64,000 nucleotides of DNA from Fidelibacterota bacterium (GTDB lineage Bacteria; Fidelibacterota; Marinisomatia; Marinisomatales; Marinisomataceae), in assembly GCA_028140795.1 (NCBI GenBank), contig JAOIOW010000001.1, positions 88,466 through 152,465 on the forward strand, given 5' to 3'. Position 1 is the stretch's first letter; every line of letters begins with the position of its first letter. The notes below the pieces were generated by a model. The model had not been told where the DNA came from. It searched no databases and was given only the letters and a program-made list of their open reading frames with translations. Of this stretch, positions 17,615 to 27,247 are shown in pieces. Both the position numbers and the translations under genes were made by a program.

Positions 17615-20600
17615 ATGAAACATAAATCAACAAAAAACGTTAATAATAATGTGATTAAAAAAGTATGTGTTTTATTCTTTATGTTAAATATTATTTTAGC
17701 TCAAGATAAAATTGAGCTGAAACAAGCTGATTCTTTATCATCCATTCAAACTAATAATGAAACCCTTACTTCATTGAGTGGTAACATTATTTTCAAAAAA
17801 GGGAATCAAATACTCTTTGGTGACAGAGCTACACAATCAAGCAGTAATGATATAGTAAAACTTTATGATAATGTGAAAATTGAAGATGGAAATAAAACAA
17901 TATTTTGCGATTCTTTATTCTTCGATACTGAAAAAGATAAAATAGAACTACTCGGACGAGTCAGTATAAATAACGGCAATCAAATAATTACTTCTACCAA
18001 AGGAAGGTTGGATAATAAAAATGAAAAAATTACACTCTTAAGTAATTCAACTGTTGAGGATAAAAACCAAAAAATTGAGGGTGATTTAATTGAAATTATT
18101 TTTGACAAAAGTGAAATTATATCATTAGAAGTTTTAGAAAATGGTTCCATTTTTTCTAAAAACTTTGGGTATGAAAAAGATAATAATAACCAAAATCAAT
18201 CAATTGAAAATCAAGATATACTGACTGGTAATATTATTAGTATAAGTATGAAAGATAATCAAGTTGATGAAATTGAGCTTAAAGGAATGGCTTCAAGCTT
18301 TATACACCTATATGAAGATTCACTTTATCAAGGTACAAATGAAATTTCGGGTGATGAAATTGTCTTACAATTAAAGAATAATAATGCTACCGAATTAGTA
18401 TCTAATGGAGGTGTAATAGGTAAATTTATCCCTTCTTCTTCAAATTCATTAGGGCAGGAAAAAGTAGATTATAGTGGACATAGAGTAGAATTTGATACTA
18501 ATTCAAGATCCTCAAAAATGTATGGGAATGCTAACATCGTTCAAGTTGGAATGAATTTAACAGCTGCTCAAATAAATCTTGACTGGAAAAGCAACATTTT
18601 AGAAGCATTTAGCACTAATGCTTTTAATGAAGATGAAGATTTAGAACCTACTTTAATTGAAAATGGTCGCGAACCAGTTTCAGGAAAATCTATGGTTTAT
18701 AATATTAAAAATAGAAAAGGGAAAGTAATTGCTGGTAAAACTAAAGTACAAAATAATACTTATATCGGCACACAAATTACTACTGTTTCCGATAGCACTT
18801 TTTACATTGATGATTGCATTTTCACGTCCTGCGATCCATCAAAATTTTATATTGGAAGTAAACAGGCAAAAATTATTTATGGAGATAAAATTATATTAAA
18901 GCCATTAAACATTGTTGTCGGAGGTGTACCAATTTTTGGTATACCTAAAGCTATCTTTCCTCATTCCAATAAAGAAAGAAGATCCGGTTGGATCATGCCA
19001 TCTTTCGGGTCATCAGATAATCGAGGAAACTACTTAGATGGGCTTGGATATTATTTTGCTCCAAATGATTATTTTGGTTCTGAAAATTCAATTATTTTTG
19101 CTGATAGACAGGGCTTAATTCTTAAATCAAAAAATCAATACAAAAATCGTTACAAATTTAGCGGTGGATTCAACTTTGAAATTCGTAAACATTTGAGCTC
19201 CTCAGAACAGGATATTGCAAAACTAAATGAAAATAACAAGACAGATTTTTCTGTAAATTGGAATCACAATCAAATTCTTCGTAACGACCAAACACTAAGA
19301 TCGAATGTAAGCTATTACAGTAATGGTGAATACAATCGTGAGACAAGCATTGATCCAATCAAAAGATTAAATCAGCAAGCAATTTCTAATGCTACATACT
19401 CAAAAAGATGGAAAGATAAAAATATCTCTATGAGCGTCAATGTGTCCAACAAACAAGACTTAATGTCCAAAAATAAGGTTAATAGCTCATCTTCTTTTTA
19501 TCAAAATCCCACTAGTCTTTCTTCTTCAATTACAGAGAACACAAGCACGCTTCCTTCATTAAATTTTCGAGTTGGAAGAAGAAACTTATTTCGCAATTCA
19601 AACGAATCTTTTTTGAATAATATTCAATGGGATTTTAATTCAAGAATTTTAAATAATTCTAAAAACTATTATCGCTCTCAAGAGTTGATTGACGAAGAAG
19701 GAGTGAGCAGCTTTCAATGGGAGCAGGATGATGATGGAAATGCTATTGCTTTTAACCAAAGTGATATGATGTTAAAAAATAAATTTAGCATTAATGCTCC
19801 ATTTACTGCTTTTAAATATGTTGCAATAAACCCAAATATTAATATCAGTTCTGACTTTGTAAATAGATTTCAAGAAGCATCCATTAATGAAGAAAATGAA
19901 GTAGAATTGAATACGATTGACCGCTTTAAAAATAGGACTACCTCAAATTTGGCTTTATCAATATCTACCAAAGTGTACGGCATTCTACCATTTAAGGTGG
20001 GAAATTTTCAAGCTATAAGACATGTAATGACACCAAGGATTGGATTTTCATATTCCCCTAATTATCTCAAAAATGATAATTATTTTCAGGAATTTAATGA
20101 TGAATACTATGATTATTTTTCTGGAACCCTTATAGGCTCTACTCCAAGAACAAGTAGTAAAAAAATTAACCTATCTCTTGGAAATGTATTTCAAGCAAAG
20201 AGAAGTATAAATAATGAAGAAGAAAAAATAGATCTTTTTTCTTTACGTATGAATACCGGGTATGATGTAAATAAAGAAGAATTCAAATTATCCACCTTAA
20301 ATTCTTCTTTAAGAAGCAGCTTAAAAAATGGAACAAATATTGATATGAATTTTACTCATGATTTTTATGAGTTTAATAAAGAAGAAAGTACAAGAATAAA
20401 TAAACTCCGATCAATTCCTAGGCTTACTGGTATCAGGCTTTCAACAAATTTTACATTAAAGGGTAAAAAAAATGATATTCAAAATAATAATGAATTATCA
20501 GAAGAAACAAAAAATTTTCTAAATGATTTTTCCTCGAATGTTTGGCAAAGCAGAATAGGAGTAAGTTATACATTAAACAAAATTAATCCTGAAAATAAAA

Positions 20601-20875
20601 TTGAGAATTTTTGGCTGAATTCTAATACGAGTATAAATGTCACAAACAATTGGAAGTTAAATTATAATGCGAGATTTAATCTTATAGATAATAATATAGT
20701 TCGACACAATTTAACACTTTATCGAGAAATTGATTGTTGGGAATTATTTGTTGATTGGACCCCTAATGGATATGCTAGAGGATTATATTTTAGATTAAAC
20801 TTAAAATCAGATATGCTTCAAGATCTAAAAGTTGAACAAAAAACAGGAATCTATACTACTAGACCAAGTTTTTAG
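17615..20875 (+). CDS. lptD: LptD/OstA-like outer-membrane LPS-assembly protein
   Basis: About 1086 residues. A signal peptide (residues about 1-29, ending ILAQ) is followed by repeated OstA/LptA-like beta-jellyroll units (ETLTSLSGNIIFKKGNQILFG, IEDGNKTIFCDSLFF, LLGRVSINNGNQ), then from about residue 430 a long LptD beta-barrel (FGIPKAIFPHSNKERRSGW, the conserved junction) to the C-terminus. LptD inserts lipopolysaccharide in the outer leaflet. The FCB form is longer than the E. coli protein (784 aa) because of the extended OstA part. I use the ATG at 17615, which leaves a 37 bp divergent gap; an upstream in-frame codon would overlap the small membrane protein gene. Confidence 0.9.
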   Translation: MKHKSTKNVNNNVIKKVCVLFFMLNIILAQDKIELKQADSLSSIQTNNETLTSLSGNIIFKKGNQILFGDRATQSSSNDIVKLYDNVKIEDGNKTIFCDSLFFDTEKDKIELLGRVSINNGNQIITSTKGRLDNKNEKITLLSNSTVEDKNQKIEGDLIEIIFDKSEIISLEVLENGSIFSKNFGYEKDNNNQNQSIENQDILTGNIISISMKDNQVDEIELKGMASSFIHLYEDSLYQGTNEISGDEIVLQLKNNNATELVSNGGVIGKFIPSSSNSLGQEKVDYSGHRVEFDTNSRSSKMYGNANIVQVGMNLTAAQINLDWKSNILEAFSTNAFNEDEDLEPTLIENGREPVSGKSMVYNIKNRKGKVIAGKTKVQNNTYIGTQITTVSDSTFYIDDCIFTSCDPSKFYIGSKQAKIIYGDKIILKPLNIVVGGVPIFGIPKAIFPHSNKERRSGWIMPSFGSSDNRGNYLDGLGYYFAPNDYFGSENSIIFADRQGLILKSKNQYKNRYKFSGGFNFEIRKHLSSSEQDIAKLNENNKTDFSVNWNHNQILRNDQTLRSNVSYYSNGEYNRETSIDPIKRLNQQAISNATYSKRWKDKNISMSVNVSNKQDLMSKNKVNSSSSFYQNPTSLSSSITENTSTLPSLNFRVGRRNLFRNSNESFLNNIQWDFNSRILNNSKNYYRSQELIDEEGVSSFQWEQDDDGNAIAFNQSDMMLKNKFSINAPFTAFKYVAINPNINISSDFVNRFQEASINEENEVELNTIDRFKNRTTSNLALSISTKVYGILPFKVGNFQAIRHVMTPRIGFSYSPNYLKNDNYFQEFNDEYYDYFSGTLIGSTPRTSSKKINLSLGNVFQAKRSINNEEEKIDLFSLRMNTGYDVNKEEFKLSTLNSSLRSSLKNGTNIDMNFTHDFYEFNKEESTRINKLRSIPRLTGIRLSTNFTLKGKKNDIQNNNELSEETKNFLNDFSSNVWQSRIGVSYTLNKINPENKIENFWLNSNTSINVTNNWKLNYNARFNLIDNNIVRHNLTLYREIDCWELFVDWTPNGYARGLYFRLNLKSDMLQDLKVEQKTGIYTTRPSF

Positions 20876-20910
20876 GTGTTATTACTTAAAAAAATTATTA
20901 AAGTTGTTTT

Positions 20911-22134
20911 GTGAAATCAAAATTCCAAAAAATTAAAGGAACTTATGATATACTTCCGCCGGAAAGTAAAAAATGGAATACAGCTGTTTCAATTCTTCAA
21001 TCATTAAGCGAACAATTTGGATATGAAGAAATCAAAACTCCAATAATTGAAAATATTGATTTATTTAAACAAAATATTGGATATGAAACTGATGTTTCAA
21101 AGGAAATGTTTTCTTGGGAAGATCCTTCTGGCAATCAATTAGTTTTAAAGCCTGAAATGACTGCTCCTGTTGTTAGAGCGTACATCGAATCAGGATTTTT
21201 TAGAAGTAAACCTTTGTGCAAACTATTTTATATTGATGCTTTATTTCGTAGAGAAAAACCGCAAAAAGGAAGACAAAGACAATTTCATCAATTCGGGATA
21301 GAAGCACTTGGATCTTCTGAGGTCGAACAAGATGTAGAGGTTATTCTTTTGGCAACAAAGATATTATGTCATTTAGGCATTTCAAATACAACTCTTCAAA
21401 TAAATGATATTGGTAATTATGAAACTAGAAAAAAATATCAGGAAAAATTGAATGAATACTTTTCAGATTATAAATCTAGTCTATCAAAATTATCTAAAAA
21501 TAGATTAGAAAATAATTCTCTACGCATTCTTGACAGTAAAGAAGAGGAAGACATCGAAATCATTAAAAATGCTCCATTGATTAAAGAATTTTTAACAAAG
21601 GATGAATTAAATAACTATTCATCACTCTTATCACACTTAGATGCATTAGGAATAACTTATAAAGAAAATAGTCATTTAGTGAGAGGGCTTGACTACTACA
21701 ATGGAACTACGTTCGAAATTTCAAATATGTCATCAAAATCACAAAATGCGCTTCTCGGTGGTGGAAGATATGACAATTTGGTTGAAAGCATGGGTGGTCC
21801 ATCTACACCTGCTGTTGGGTTTGCTGCAGGTATTGAAAGACTTTTAATTGAATCATCAACGGAAGATAAAAATGAAACAATAGATTTTTTCATTGGTTTT
21901 GAATCTCACGCTGAAAGCGCTATTAAGATAGCAAATCAATTAATTGATGAGGGTTATTCCCTTTATATTGATACTTTAAAAAGATCTGAAAAGAATCAGT
22001 TAAAAAATGCAATTAAGATGAATGCAAGTTTTTACTTAAGATGTGATGAATCAATTAAGCTAAAAAACTTGACTACAAAAGAAGAATTAGTTGTAAATAA
22101 TATTTCAGAACTCAAAAAATTTATAAAATTGTAA
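20911..22134 (+). CDS. hisS: Histidyl-tRNA synthetase
   Basis: A 407-residue class II synthetase that charges tRNA-His. Motif 1 lies in the first 60 residues (GTYDILPPESKKW, YEEIKTPIIE), motif 2 is FYIDALFRREKPQKGRQRQFHQFG, the HisA signature is LVRGLDYYNGTTFE near residue 260, and motif 3 is AVGFAAGIERL. A C-terminal anticodon-binding domain follows. The start is GTG at 20911, because KFQKIKGTYDILP is the family N-terminus and no ATG is upstream in frame. It follows lptD by 35 bp. Downstream is an AT-rich palindrome, which may also end this transcript. Confidence 0.97.
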   Translation: MKSKFQKIKGTYDILPPESKKWNTAVSILQSLSEQFGYEEIKTPIIENIDLFKQNIGYETDVSKEMFSWEDPSGNQLVLKPEMTAPVVRAYIESGFFRSKPLCKLFYIDALFRREKPQKGRQRQFHQFGIEALGSSEVEQDVEVILLATKILCHLGISNTTLQINDIGNYETRKKYQEKLNEYFSDYKSSLSKLSKNRLENNSLRILDSKEEEDIEIIKNAPLIKEFLTKDELNNYSSLLSHLDALGITYKENSHLVRGLDYYNGTTFEISNMSSKSQNALLGGGRYDNLVESMGGPSTPAVGFAAGIERLLIESSTEDKNETIDFFIGFESHAESAIKIANQLIDEGYSLYIDTLKRSEKNQLKNAIKMNASFYLRCDESIKLKNLTTKEELVVNNISELKKFIKL

Positions 22135-22140
22135 CCCAAT

Positions 22141-22168
22141 AATTTATATTTATATATAAATATAAATT
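22141..22168. repeat. Perfect 28 bp AT-only palindrome between hisS and topA
   Basis: Every one of 14 base pairs is complementary around the centre at 22154/22155, and the sequence is only A and T. It ends one base before the topA -35 hexamer. On the plus strand a T run follows, so it could act as a weak hairpin terminator for hisS; as DNA it could extrude as a cruciform or serve as an UP-like element for topA. Confidence 0.85.
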
Positions 22169-22169
22169 T

Positions 22170-22197
22170 TTGACAAATACTCTTCGATTTGTGTAAG
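22170..22197 (+). promoter_or_regulatory. Predicted topA promoter
   Basis: A consensus TTGACA (22170-22175) stands 16 bp before TGTAAG (22192-22197, four of six matches to TATAAT). TTGCCAAC follows directly. The predicted transcript would begin about 6 nt before the topA ATG. The TonB-receptor promoter at 27207 has the same layout. Confidence 0.6.
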
Positions 22198-22209
22198 TTG
22201 CCAACCAAT

Positions 22210-24642
22210 ATGTCAAAAAATGAAAAACTATTAATTATTGTAGAGTCTCCATCAAAGACCAAAACAATATCAAAATATGTAGATAATGCATCAGTTATTG
22301 CTAGTGTAGGTCATTTCAAAGATCTTCCAAAAAAAGATATGGGAATAGATATTGATAATGATTTTGCTATGCAAATAGAAAGCATGCCTGATAAAAAAAA
22401 GTTTCTATCTCAATTAAAAAAAGAGGTGAAAATTGCTGATCGCATTTTAATTGCCACTGACCCAGACCGTGAAGGTGAAGCAATTGCAGCAGATATTGCA
22501 TCTGAAATCAAAGGAGATATTGAAAGAGTTGAATTCACTGAAATAACAAAACAAGCTGTTTTAGAAGCAGTTAATAATTCTCGAAAAATAAATTATGATT
22601 TGGTAGATGCTCAACGTGCCAGAAGAGCTATTGACCGTATTGTTGGTTTTTCATTTTCTCCAGTACTTTGGAAAACATTAAGATCTTTAAAAAATAAAGG
22701 ATTATCAGCTGGTCGCGTACAGTCAGTTGCTCTAAAACTATTGGTTGATCGTGAAAAGCTTAGAAATAAGTTTATTGAAAATAAATTTTATGCAATTGAT
22801 GCAAATATTTCGGAAGAGAAAAGCGGTGAAATTTTCAAGGCATCATTAGTCTCATATAACGGAAAACCTGTTGCTAAAAGCGATGACTTTGGAAAATTTG
22901 ATATTGGTTTAAAAGATGATAATATTATTCAAGTAGATCAAAAATTAGCAGAACAAATAAAAGAAGAATGCAATGCTAATGATTGGTTAGTTAATAGTAT
23001 TGAAAGTAAACCAACTTCCAGCTCTCCAGCGCCGCCTTTCACCACAAGCACGCTACAACAAGATGCTTCAAGAAGATTTGGATTTTCTCCAAAAAGAACA
23101 ATGGTAGTTGCACAAAAACTTTATGAACAAGGGTTTATTACATACATGAGGACTGACTCTACACATCTTTCATCTGAGGCATTAAATGCTTCCAAGAAAT
23201 TTATAGAAAGCAGTTTTGGGAATGACTTTTTATCTGAAAAAACGAATATCTATAAAAATAAAGTTGCCAATGCTCAAGAAGCTCATGAAGCTATTCGCCC
23301 AGCAGGTACAGCATTTAGGAAAGTTGAAGATGTTCAAAAAATTGGTGCTGATGAAGCAAAGCTATATGAATTAATTTTAAATAGAACAGTTGCCTCTCAA
23401 ATGAAACCTGCACAATATATTCGAACAAACGTTGAAATTCATAATGGAACATCTATTTTTAAAGCAAGTGGAAATGTTACAGTATTTAAAGGTTATACTT
23501 TAGCTTATGAACAAGCTTTGACAAGAAAAGATAAAGGCAGACCTGATAGCCTACCAGCTTTAGATAAACAATCCAAAATTCAAAGCAAGGAAGTATTGCT
23601 TGAAGAAAAAACCACATCTCCTCCTAGAAGATTTTCAGAGGCTATGTTAGTTAAAGAAATGGAAACAAGAGGAATTGGAAGACCTTCTACTTACTCTGCA
23701 ATTATAGAAAAATTGTCACAAAAAGAATATGTTGTGAAAAAAAATAAAACTCTAATACCAACTTTTGTTGGAATAGCTGTATCACAACTATTAGAAAACC
23801 ATTATAATGCATTATTCAATGAAAGATTTACAGCTGATATGGAAAATCGTTTGGATGCTATATCCAGATCTGAAAATTCATACTTAGAAGTATTAAAAGA
23901 ATTTTATTATGGTAATAATGACTACAAAGGAGTAGCAAAATTATTAGATGAAGAAGTTGATATTGCAAAGGCATGTACAGTAAATGTAGAAAAAGATTTA
24001 GATATTAGAATAGGCAAGTTTGGTCCATATGTTCAAAAAGATGGTAATAATACAACTATTCCTGAAGATTTATTTTTTGGAGAGCTAAACAAGAAAAAAT
24101 TAGACGATCTTGATAGTATGCAGAAAGAGGACAATGTTATTGGGGTTCATACTAATGGAGAAAATATTTTATTAAAAATTGGTAGATACGGACCATATGT
24201 CGAGCTTGAAAAAAGTAAAAAAAGAAAGTCTGTTTTAAAAAATATTGGTGTAGAAAATGTCACGCAAGACATAGCTATCGAATTATTAAGTCTTCCAAAA
24301 AAATTAGGTACTCATCCAGAGACAAATGAAGATGTTTTAGCTGATTTTGGACCATATGGTCCGTACGTTAAGTGTGGTAAAATAAATGCATCAATGAAAT
24401 CAGATGAGAGCCCATTAACAATAACATTAGAAAATGCTATAAAGTTAATTAAAGATAGAAAGCTAAAATTTGAGCCAAAAGTACTTGGTGAACATCCCAA
24501 AACTAAAAATGAGATATCAATTAAAAGGGGTCGATTTGGACCATACGTTACCGATGGAAAGAAAAATGCGTCTTTAAAAGGATATGTAGTTGATGAAGTC
24601 ACTTTGGATCAAGCAGTACAATTAATTGACGAAAAATCATGA
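22210..24642 (+). CDS. topA: DNA topoisomerase I (type IA)
   Basis: About 810 residues. It relaxes negatively supercoiled DNA by nicking one strand. The Toprim domain opens LLIIVESPSKTKTISKY and carries ATDPDREGEAIA; the active-site Tyr is Y312 in GFITYMRTDST. After the core there are no C4 zinc fingers as in E. coli TopA. Instead four GxxGPYV repeats are visible (GKFGPYV, GRYGPYV, GPYGPYV, GRFGPYV), the C-terminal repeat type seen in many non-enteric bacteria. Start chosen at ATG 22210, where MSKNEKLLIIVES begins. Its stop overlaps the ccmH ATG (ATGA). Confidence 0.96.
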   Translation: MSKNEKLLIIVESPSKTKTISKYVDNASVIASVGHFKDLPKKDMGIDIDNDFAMQIESMPDKKKFLSQLKKEVKIADRILIATDPDREGEAIAADIASEIKGDIERVEFTEITKQAVLEAVNNSRKINYDLVDAQRARRAIDRIVGFSFSPVLWKTLRSLKNKGLSAGRVQSVALKLLVDREKLRNKFIENKFYAIDANISEEKSGEIFKASLVSYNGKPVAKSDDFGKFDIGLKDDNIIQVDQKLAEQIKEECNANDWLVNSIESKPTSSSPAPPFTTSTLQQDASRRFGFSPKRTMVVAQKLYEQGFITYMRTDSTHLSSEALNASKKFIESSFGNDFLSEKTNIYKNKVANAQEAHEAIRPAGTAFRKVEDVQKIGADEAKLYELILNRTVASQMKPAQYIRTNVEIHNGTSIFKASGNVTVFKGYTLAYEQALTRKDKGRPDSLPALDKQSKIQSKEVLLEEKTTSPPRRFSEAMLVKEMETRGIGRPSTYSAIIEKLSQKEYVVKKNKTLIPTFVGIAVSQLLENHYNALFNERFTADMENRLDAISRSENSYLEVLKEFYYGNNDYKGVAKLLDEEVDIAKACTVNVEKDLDIRIGKFGPYVQKDGNNTTIPEDLFFGELNKKKLDDLDSMQKEDNVIGVHTNGENILLKIGRYGPYVELEKSKKRKSVLKNIGVENVTQDIAIELLSLPKKLGTHPETNEDVLADFGPYGPYVKCGKINASMKSDESPLTITLENAIKLIKDRKLKFEPKVLGEHPKTKNEISIKRGRFGPYVTDGKKNASLKGYVVDEVTLDQAVQLIDEKS

Positions 24643-24992
24643 CAAAAAATTTATATTTATTGTTTTTAAGTACAGTTTTATTGCTTGGATTTCAATCTTC
24701 TATTGAAGAACGCTTATATACACTTAATAGAGATCTCATGTGTCCAGTCTGTGATGGGCTTACCCTAGAACAGTCTCAAGCTGCACCTGCCCTTGAAATG
24801 AAAGACGAAATTAAAAAAATGGTGATTCAAGGAATGTCTGATGAAGAAATCAAAGAACATTTTGTGCAAAAATATGGTATTGAAATTCTTGCTGATCCTC
24901 CAAAAAAAGGCTTTGATACTCTAGTTTGGCTCGCACCTCTATTTTTTGGTTTTTTTGGAATAGTTTTTCTGTACAGATATATTTTTTCTTAA
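24639..24992 (+). CDS. ccmH: CcmH/CycL-like cytochrome c maturation thiol protein
   Basis: A 117-residue protein with an N-terminal signal or anchor (residues 5-19), the redox pair C35-x-x-C38 in LMCPVCDGLTLEQSQA, the MSDEEIKEHFVQKYG helix typical of CcmH, and a C-terminal membrane segment (about 93-115). CcmH keeps apocytochrome c haem-binding cysteines reduced in the periplasm and helps the CcmF haem lyase. No other ccm gene is within the window. It overlaps topA by 4 bp (ATGA) and therefore depends on the topA transcript; glyQS starts 12 bp later. Confidence 0.9.
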   Translation: MTKNLYLLFLSTVLLLGFQSSIEERLYTLNRDLMCPVCDGLTLEQSQAAPALEMKDEIKKMVIQGMSDEEIKEHFVQKYGIEILADPPKKGFDTLVWLAPLFFGFFGIVFLYRYIFS

Positions 24993-25004
24993 ACTCTATA
25001 CAAA

Positions 25005-26441
25005 ATGAGTATAAAACATTTAGATAAAATTGTTTCTCTTTGTAAACGTAAAGGCTTTGTATTTCCAAACTCTGAGATTTATGGAGGATTAAAAGCGTCT
25101 TACGACTATGGGCCACTTGGTGTAGAATTAAAAAAAGCTATTTCTGAAAAATGGTGGAAAGCTATGATGAACAATTCAAACATTGTTGGGCTTGATAGTT
25201 CTATCATGGTTCACCCAGATGTATGGGAAGCAAGTGGACATATTGCCAACTTTAATGATCCTTTGACGGATAATAAGGACTCCAAAAAACGTTATAGAAT
25301 TGATGATTTATTATCCCAACAAAAAAGTAAAGTTATTGATGCACTATGTGAAATATTGTCTATTGAAAATAAAAATGATAATAACACTCTTGATAAAATC
25401 AGTCATACTTTACTTCAAGAATCAGATAAATATAGTAATGCTTTAGAATCAGCAGGAGTTATTGATCCATTTTCAGGAAATATAGGGAAATGGACCCCAG
25501 CTACTCAGTTTAACCTTATGTTTCAGACAAATTCAGGTCCATCAGAAAAATCTGGTAAAAGTATTTATTTGCGTCCTGAAACAGCTCAAGGGATTTATAT
25601 TAATTATTTATTAGTTCAAAATTCTATGAGATTAAAAGTTCCATTTGGTATCGCTCAAATTGGAAAAGCCTTTAGAAATGAAATTATTGCAAGAAATTTT
25701 ATTTTTAGAACAAGAGAATTTGAACAAATGGAAATGCAATATTTTGTTCACCCATCGGAAGATGAATCATCAATGGAGCATTGGAAAGATAAAAGAATTA
25801 GCTTTTATTCTGAAGAACTAGGAATCCGTAAAGATAATTTAAAATTTCATCAACATTCGGAAGATGCCCTTGCTCATTATGCAAAAGATGCTTTTGATAT
25901 TGAATATAATTTCCCATTTGGTTGGGGTGAAGTTGAAGGTATTCATAATAGAACAGATTTTGATTTAAAAGAGCATGAAAAATTATCTGGGAAAAATATG
26001 ATGTATTTTGATGCACTTAAAAATGAAAAATATCACCCTTTTATCATTGAAACATCTACTGGCTTAAATCGACTATTTTTAATGGTTCTTTGTGAATCTT
26101 ATTATGAGGATAATGAAAATAATAGAACTGTATTAAAACTGCCTTTTGATTTGGCTCCAAATAAAATTGTAATCTGTCCTCTGCTTAAAAAAGATGGTCT
26201 TCCTGAAAAAGCCAAAGAAATATATGATTCAATAAACGCGACACATAAATGTGTGTACGATCAACAAGGTTCTATTGGGAAAAGATACTATAGACAAGAT
26301 GAAGCAGGAACTCCTTTTGGCATTACCATTGATCACGAAACCTTAGAAGATAATTCTATTACAATTAGAGAAAGGGATTCTATGGAACAACATAGAATAC
26401 CAGTTGATAACATTTTAAAATTCATTTTAGAAAATAAATAG
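25005..26441 (+). CDS. glyQS: Glycyl-tRNA synthetase, homodimeric (eukaryote/archaeal-like) type
   Basis: A 478-residue single-chain class II enzyme, unlike the alpha2-beta2 GlyQ/GlyS of most Gram-negatives. The start KIVSLCKRKGFVFPNSEIYGG is the family opening; motif 2 is FRNEIIARNFIFRTREFEQMEMQYF; motif 3 is ETSTGLNRLFL; a C-terminal anticodon-binding domain (LAPNKIVICPLLKKDG...) follows. No Shine-Dalgarno sequence is seen before the ATG, which is only 12 bp after ccmH, so translation coupling from the topA-ccmH transcript is likely. Confidence 0.97.
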   Translation: MSIKHLDKIVSLCKRKGFVFPNSEIYGGLKASYDYGPLGVELKKAISEKWWKAMMNNSNIVGLDSSIMVHPDVWEASGHIANFNDPLTDNKDSKKRYRIDDLLSQQKSKVIDALCEILSIENKNDNNTLDKISHTLLQESDKYSNALESAGVIDPFSGNIGKWTPATQFNLMFQTNSGPSEKSGKSIYLRPETAQGIYINYLLVQNSMRLKVPFGIAQIGKAFRNEIIARNFIFRTREFEQMEMQYFVHPSEDESSMEHWKDKRISFYSEELGIRKDNLKFHQHSEDALAHYAKDAFDIEYNFPFGWGEVEGIHNRTDFDLKEHEKLSGKNMMYFDALKNEKYHPFIIETSTGLNRLFLMVLCESYYEDNENNRTVLKLPFDLAPNKIVICPLLKKDGLPEKAKEIYDSINATHKCVYDQQGSIGKRYYRQDEAGTPFGITIDHETLEDNSITIRERDSMEQHRIPVDNILKFILENK

Positions 26442-26455
26442 CACAGGAGAAAAGT

Positions 26456-27184
26456 ATGCGCTCTGCTAATCCAGCATTAAATAATAACACTTTTAGAAAT
26501 ACAAGACGAGTTAGCGGCGAGCAAGCTATGTCTATAGACGGTACAGTAAATAAAACTGCTTTGAGTCTTCTTTTGGTCATGACATCTGCGATCTACACAT
26601 GGAATAATCCTGAAGTCGGATTAGCCTTATTTTGGCCTGTTACAATATTTACTTTCGTTTTATTAATGATTACAATTTTCAATAAGAAATCTGCCCCAAT
26701 TACAGTCCCATTATATTGTTTAGCTGAAGGATTGGTTCTAGGTGGAATCTCAGCCTATGCCAATGCATTGTATCCTGGGATTGCTAATCAAGCGATAGCG
26801 TTAACATTTGGAATTTTGGCAGCTCTATTATTTTTATATAAAAGTAGGCTAATTGCTGCTACAGAGAATTTTAAATTGGGAGTGTTTTCTGCTACTTTTG
26901 GCATTCTAATTATATATGTATTGAATCTAATCCTGTCTTTATTTGGCGTCTCCTTCATGGGGCCTTTATTTGGTAATGGATTAACAGGTATTTTATTTTC
27001 GCTCTTCGTCATAGGAATAGCATCTTTAAATCTTGTACTAGATTTTGATTTTATTGAGAATGGAGCGGAACAAGGTGCTCCTAAATATATGGAATGGTAT
27101 GCTGCATTCGGATTGATGATTACTCTTATCTGGCTTTATATTGAAATACTTAATCTTCTAATGAAACTTAGAAGTAGAAGGTAA
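26456..27184 (+). CDS. Bax inhibitor-1/YccA-family membrane protein
   Basis: A 242-residue protein with a polar N-terminal 28 residues and about seven membrane segments. Family features are MRSANPALNNNTF at the start, a PLYCLAEGLVLGGISA helix near residue 80, and the C-terminal LVLDFDFIENGAEQGAPKYMEWYAAFGLMITLIW region with the Asp pair and EWY motif of BI-1 proteins. Bacterial members such as YetJ act as pH-gated calcium leak channels; YccA modulates FtsH. Which applies here is unknown. It has a clear AGGAGA ribosome binding site and no visible terminator before the TonB-receptor promoter. Confidence 0.9.
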   Translation: MRSANPALNNNTFRNTRRVSGEQAMSIDGTVNKTALSLLLVMTSAIYTWNNPEVGLALFWPVTIFTFVLLMITIFNKKSAPITVPLYCLAEGLVLGGISAYANALYPGIANQAIALTFGILAALLFLYKSRLIAATENFKLGVFSATFGILIIYVLNLILSLFGVSFMGPLFGNGLTGILFSLFVIGIASLNLVLDFDFIENGAEQGAPKYMEWYAAFGLMITLIWLYIEILNLLMKLRSRR

Positions 27185-27206
27185 TATATCCCTCCTCTTT
27201 AAATTA

Positions 27207-27235
27207 TTGACATAAAGTACACTTTCTCCTAGATT
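27207..27235 (+). promoter_or_regulatory. Predicted promoter of the TonB-dependent receptor
   Basis: TTGACA (27207-27212), a 17 bp spacer and TAGATT (27230-27235), followed by ATGCCAAC. Four of six bases of the -10 match consensus. The transcript should start near 27242 and carry a leader of about 75 nt. Confidence 0.65.
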
Positions 27236-27247
27236 ATGCCAACTAAG

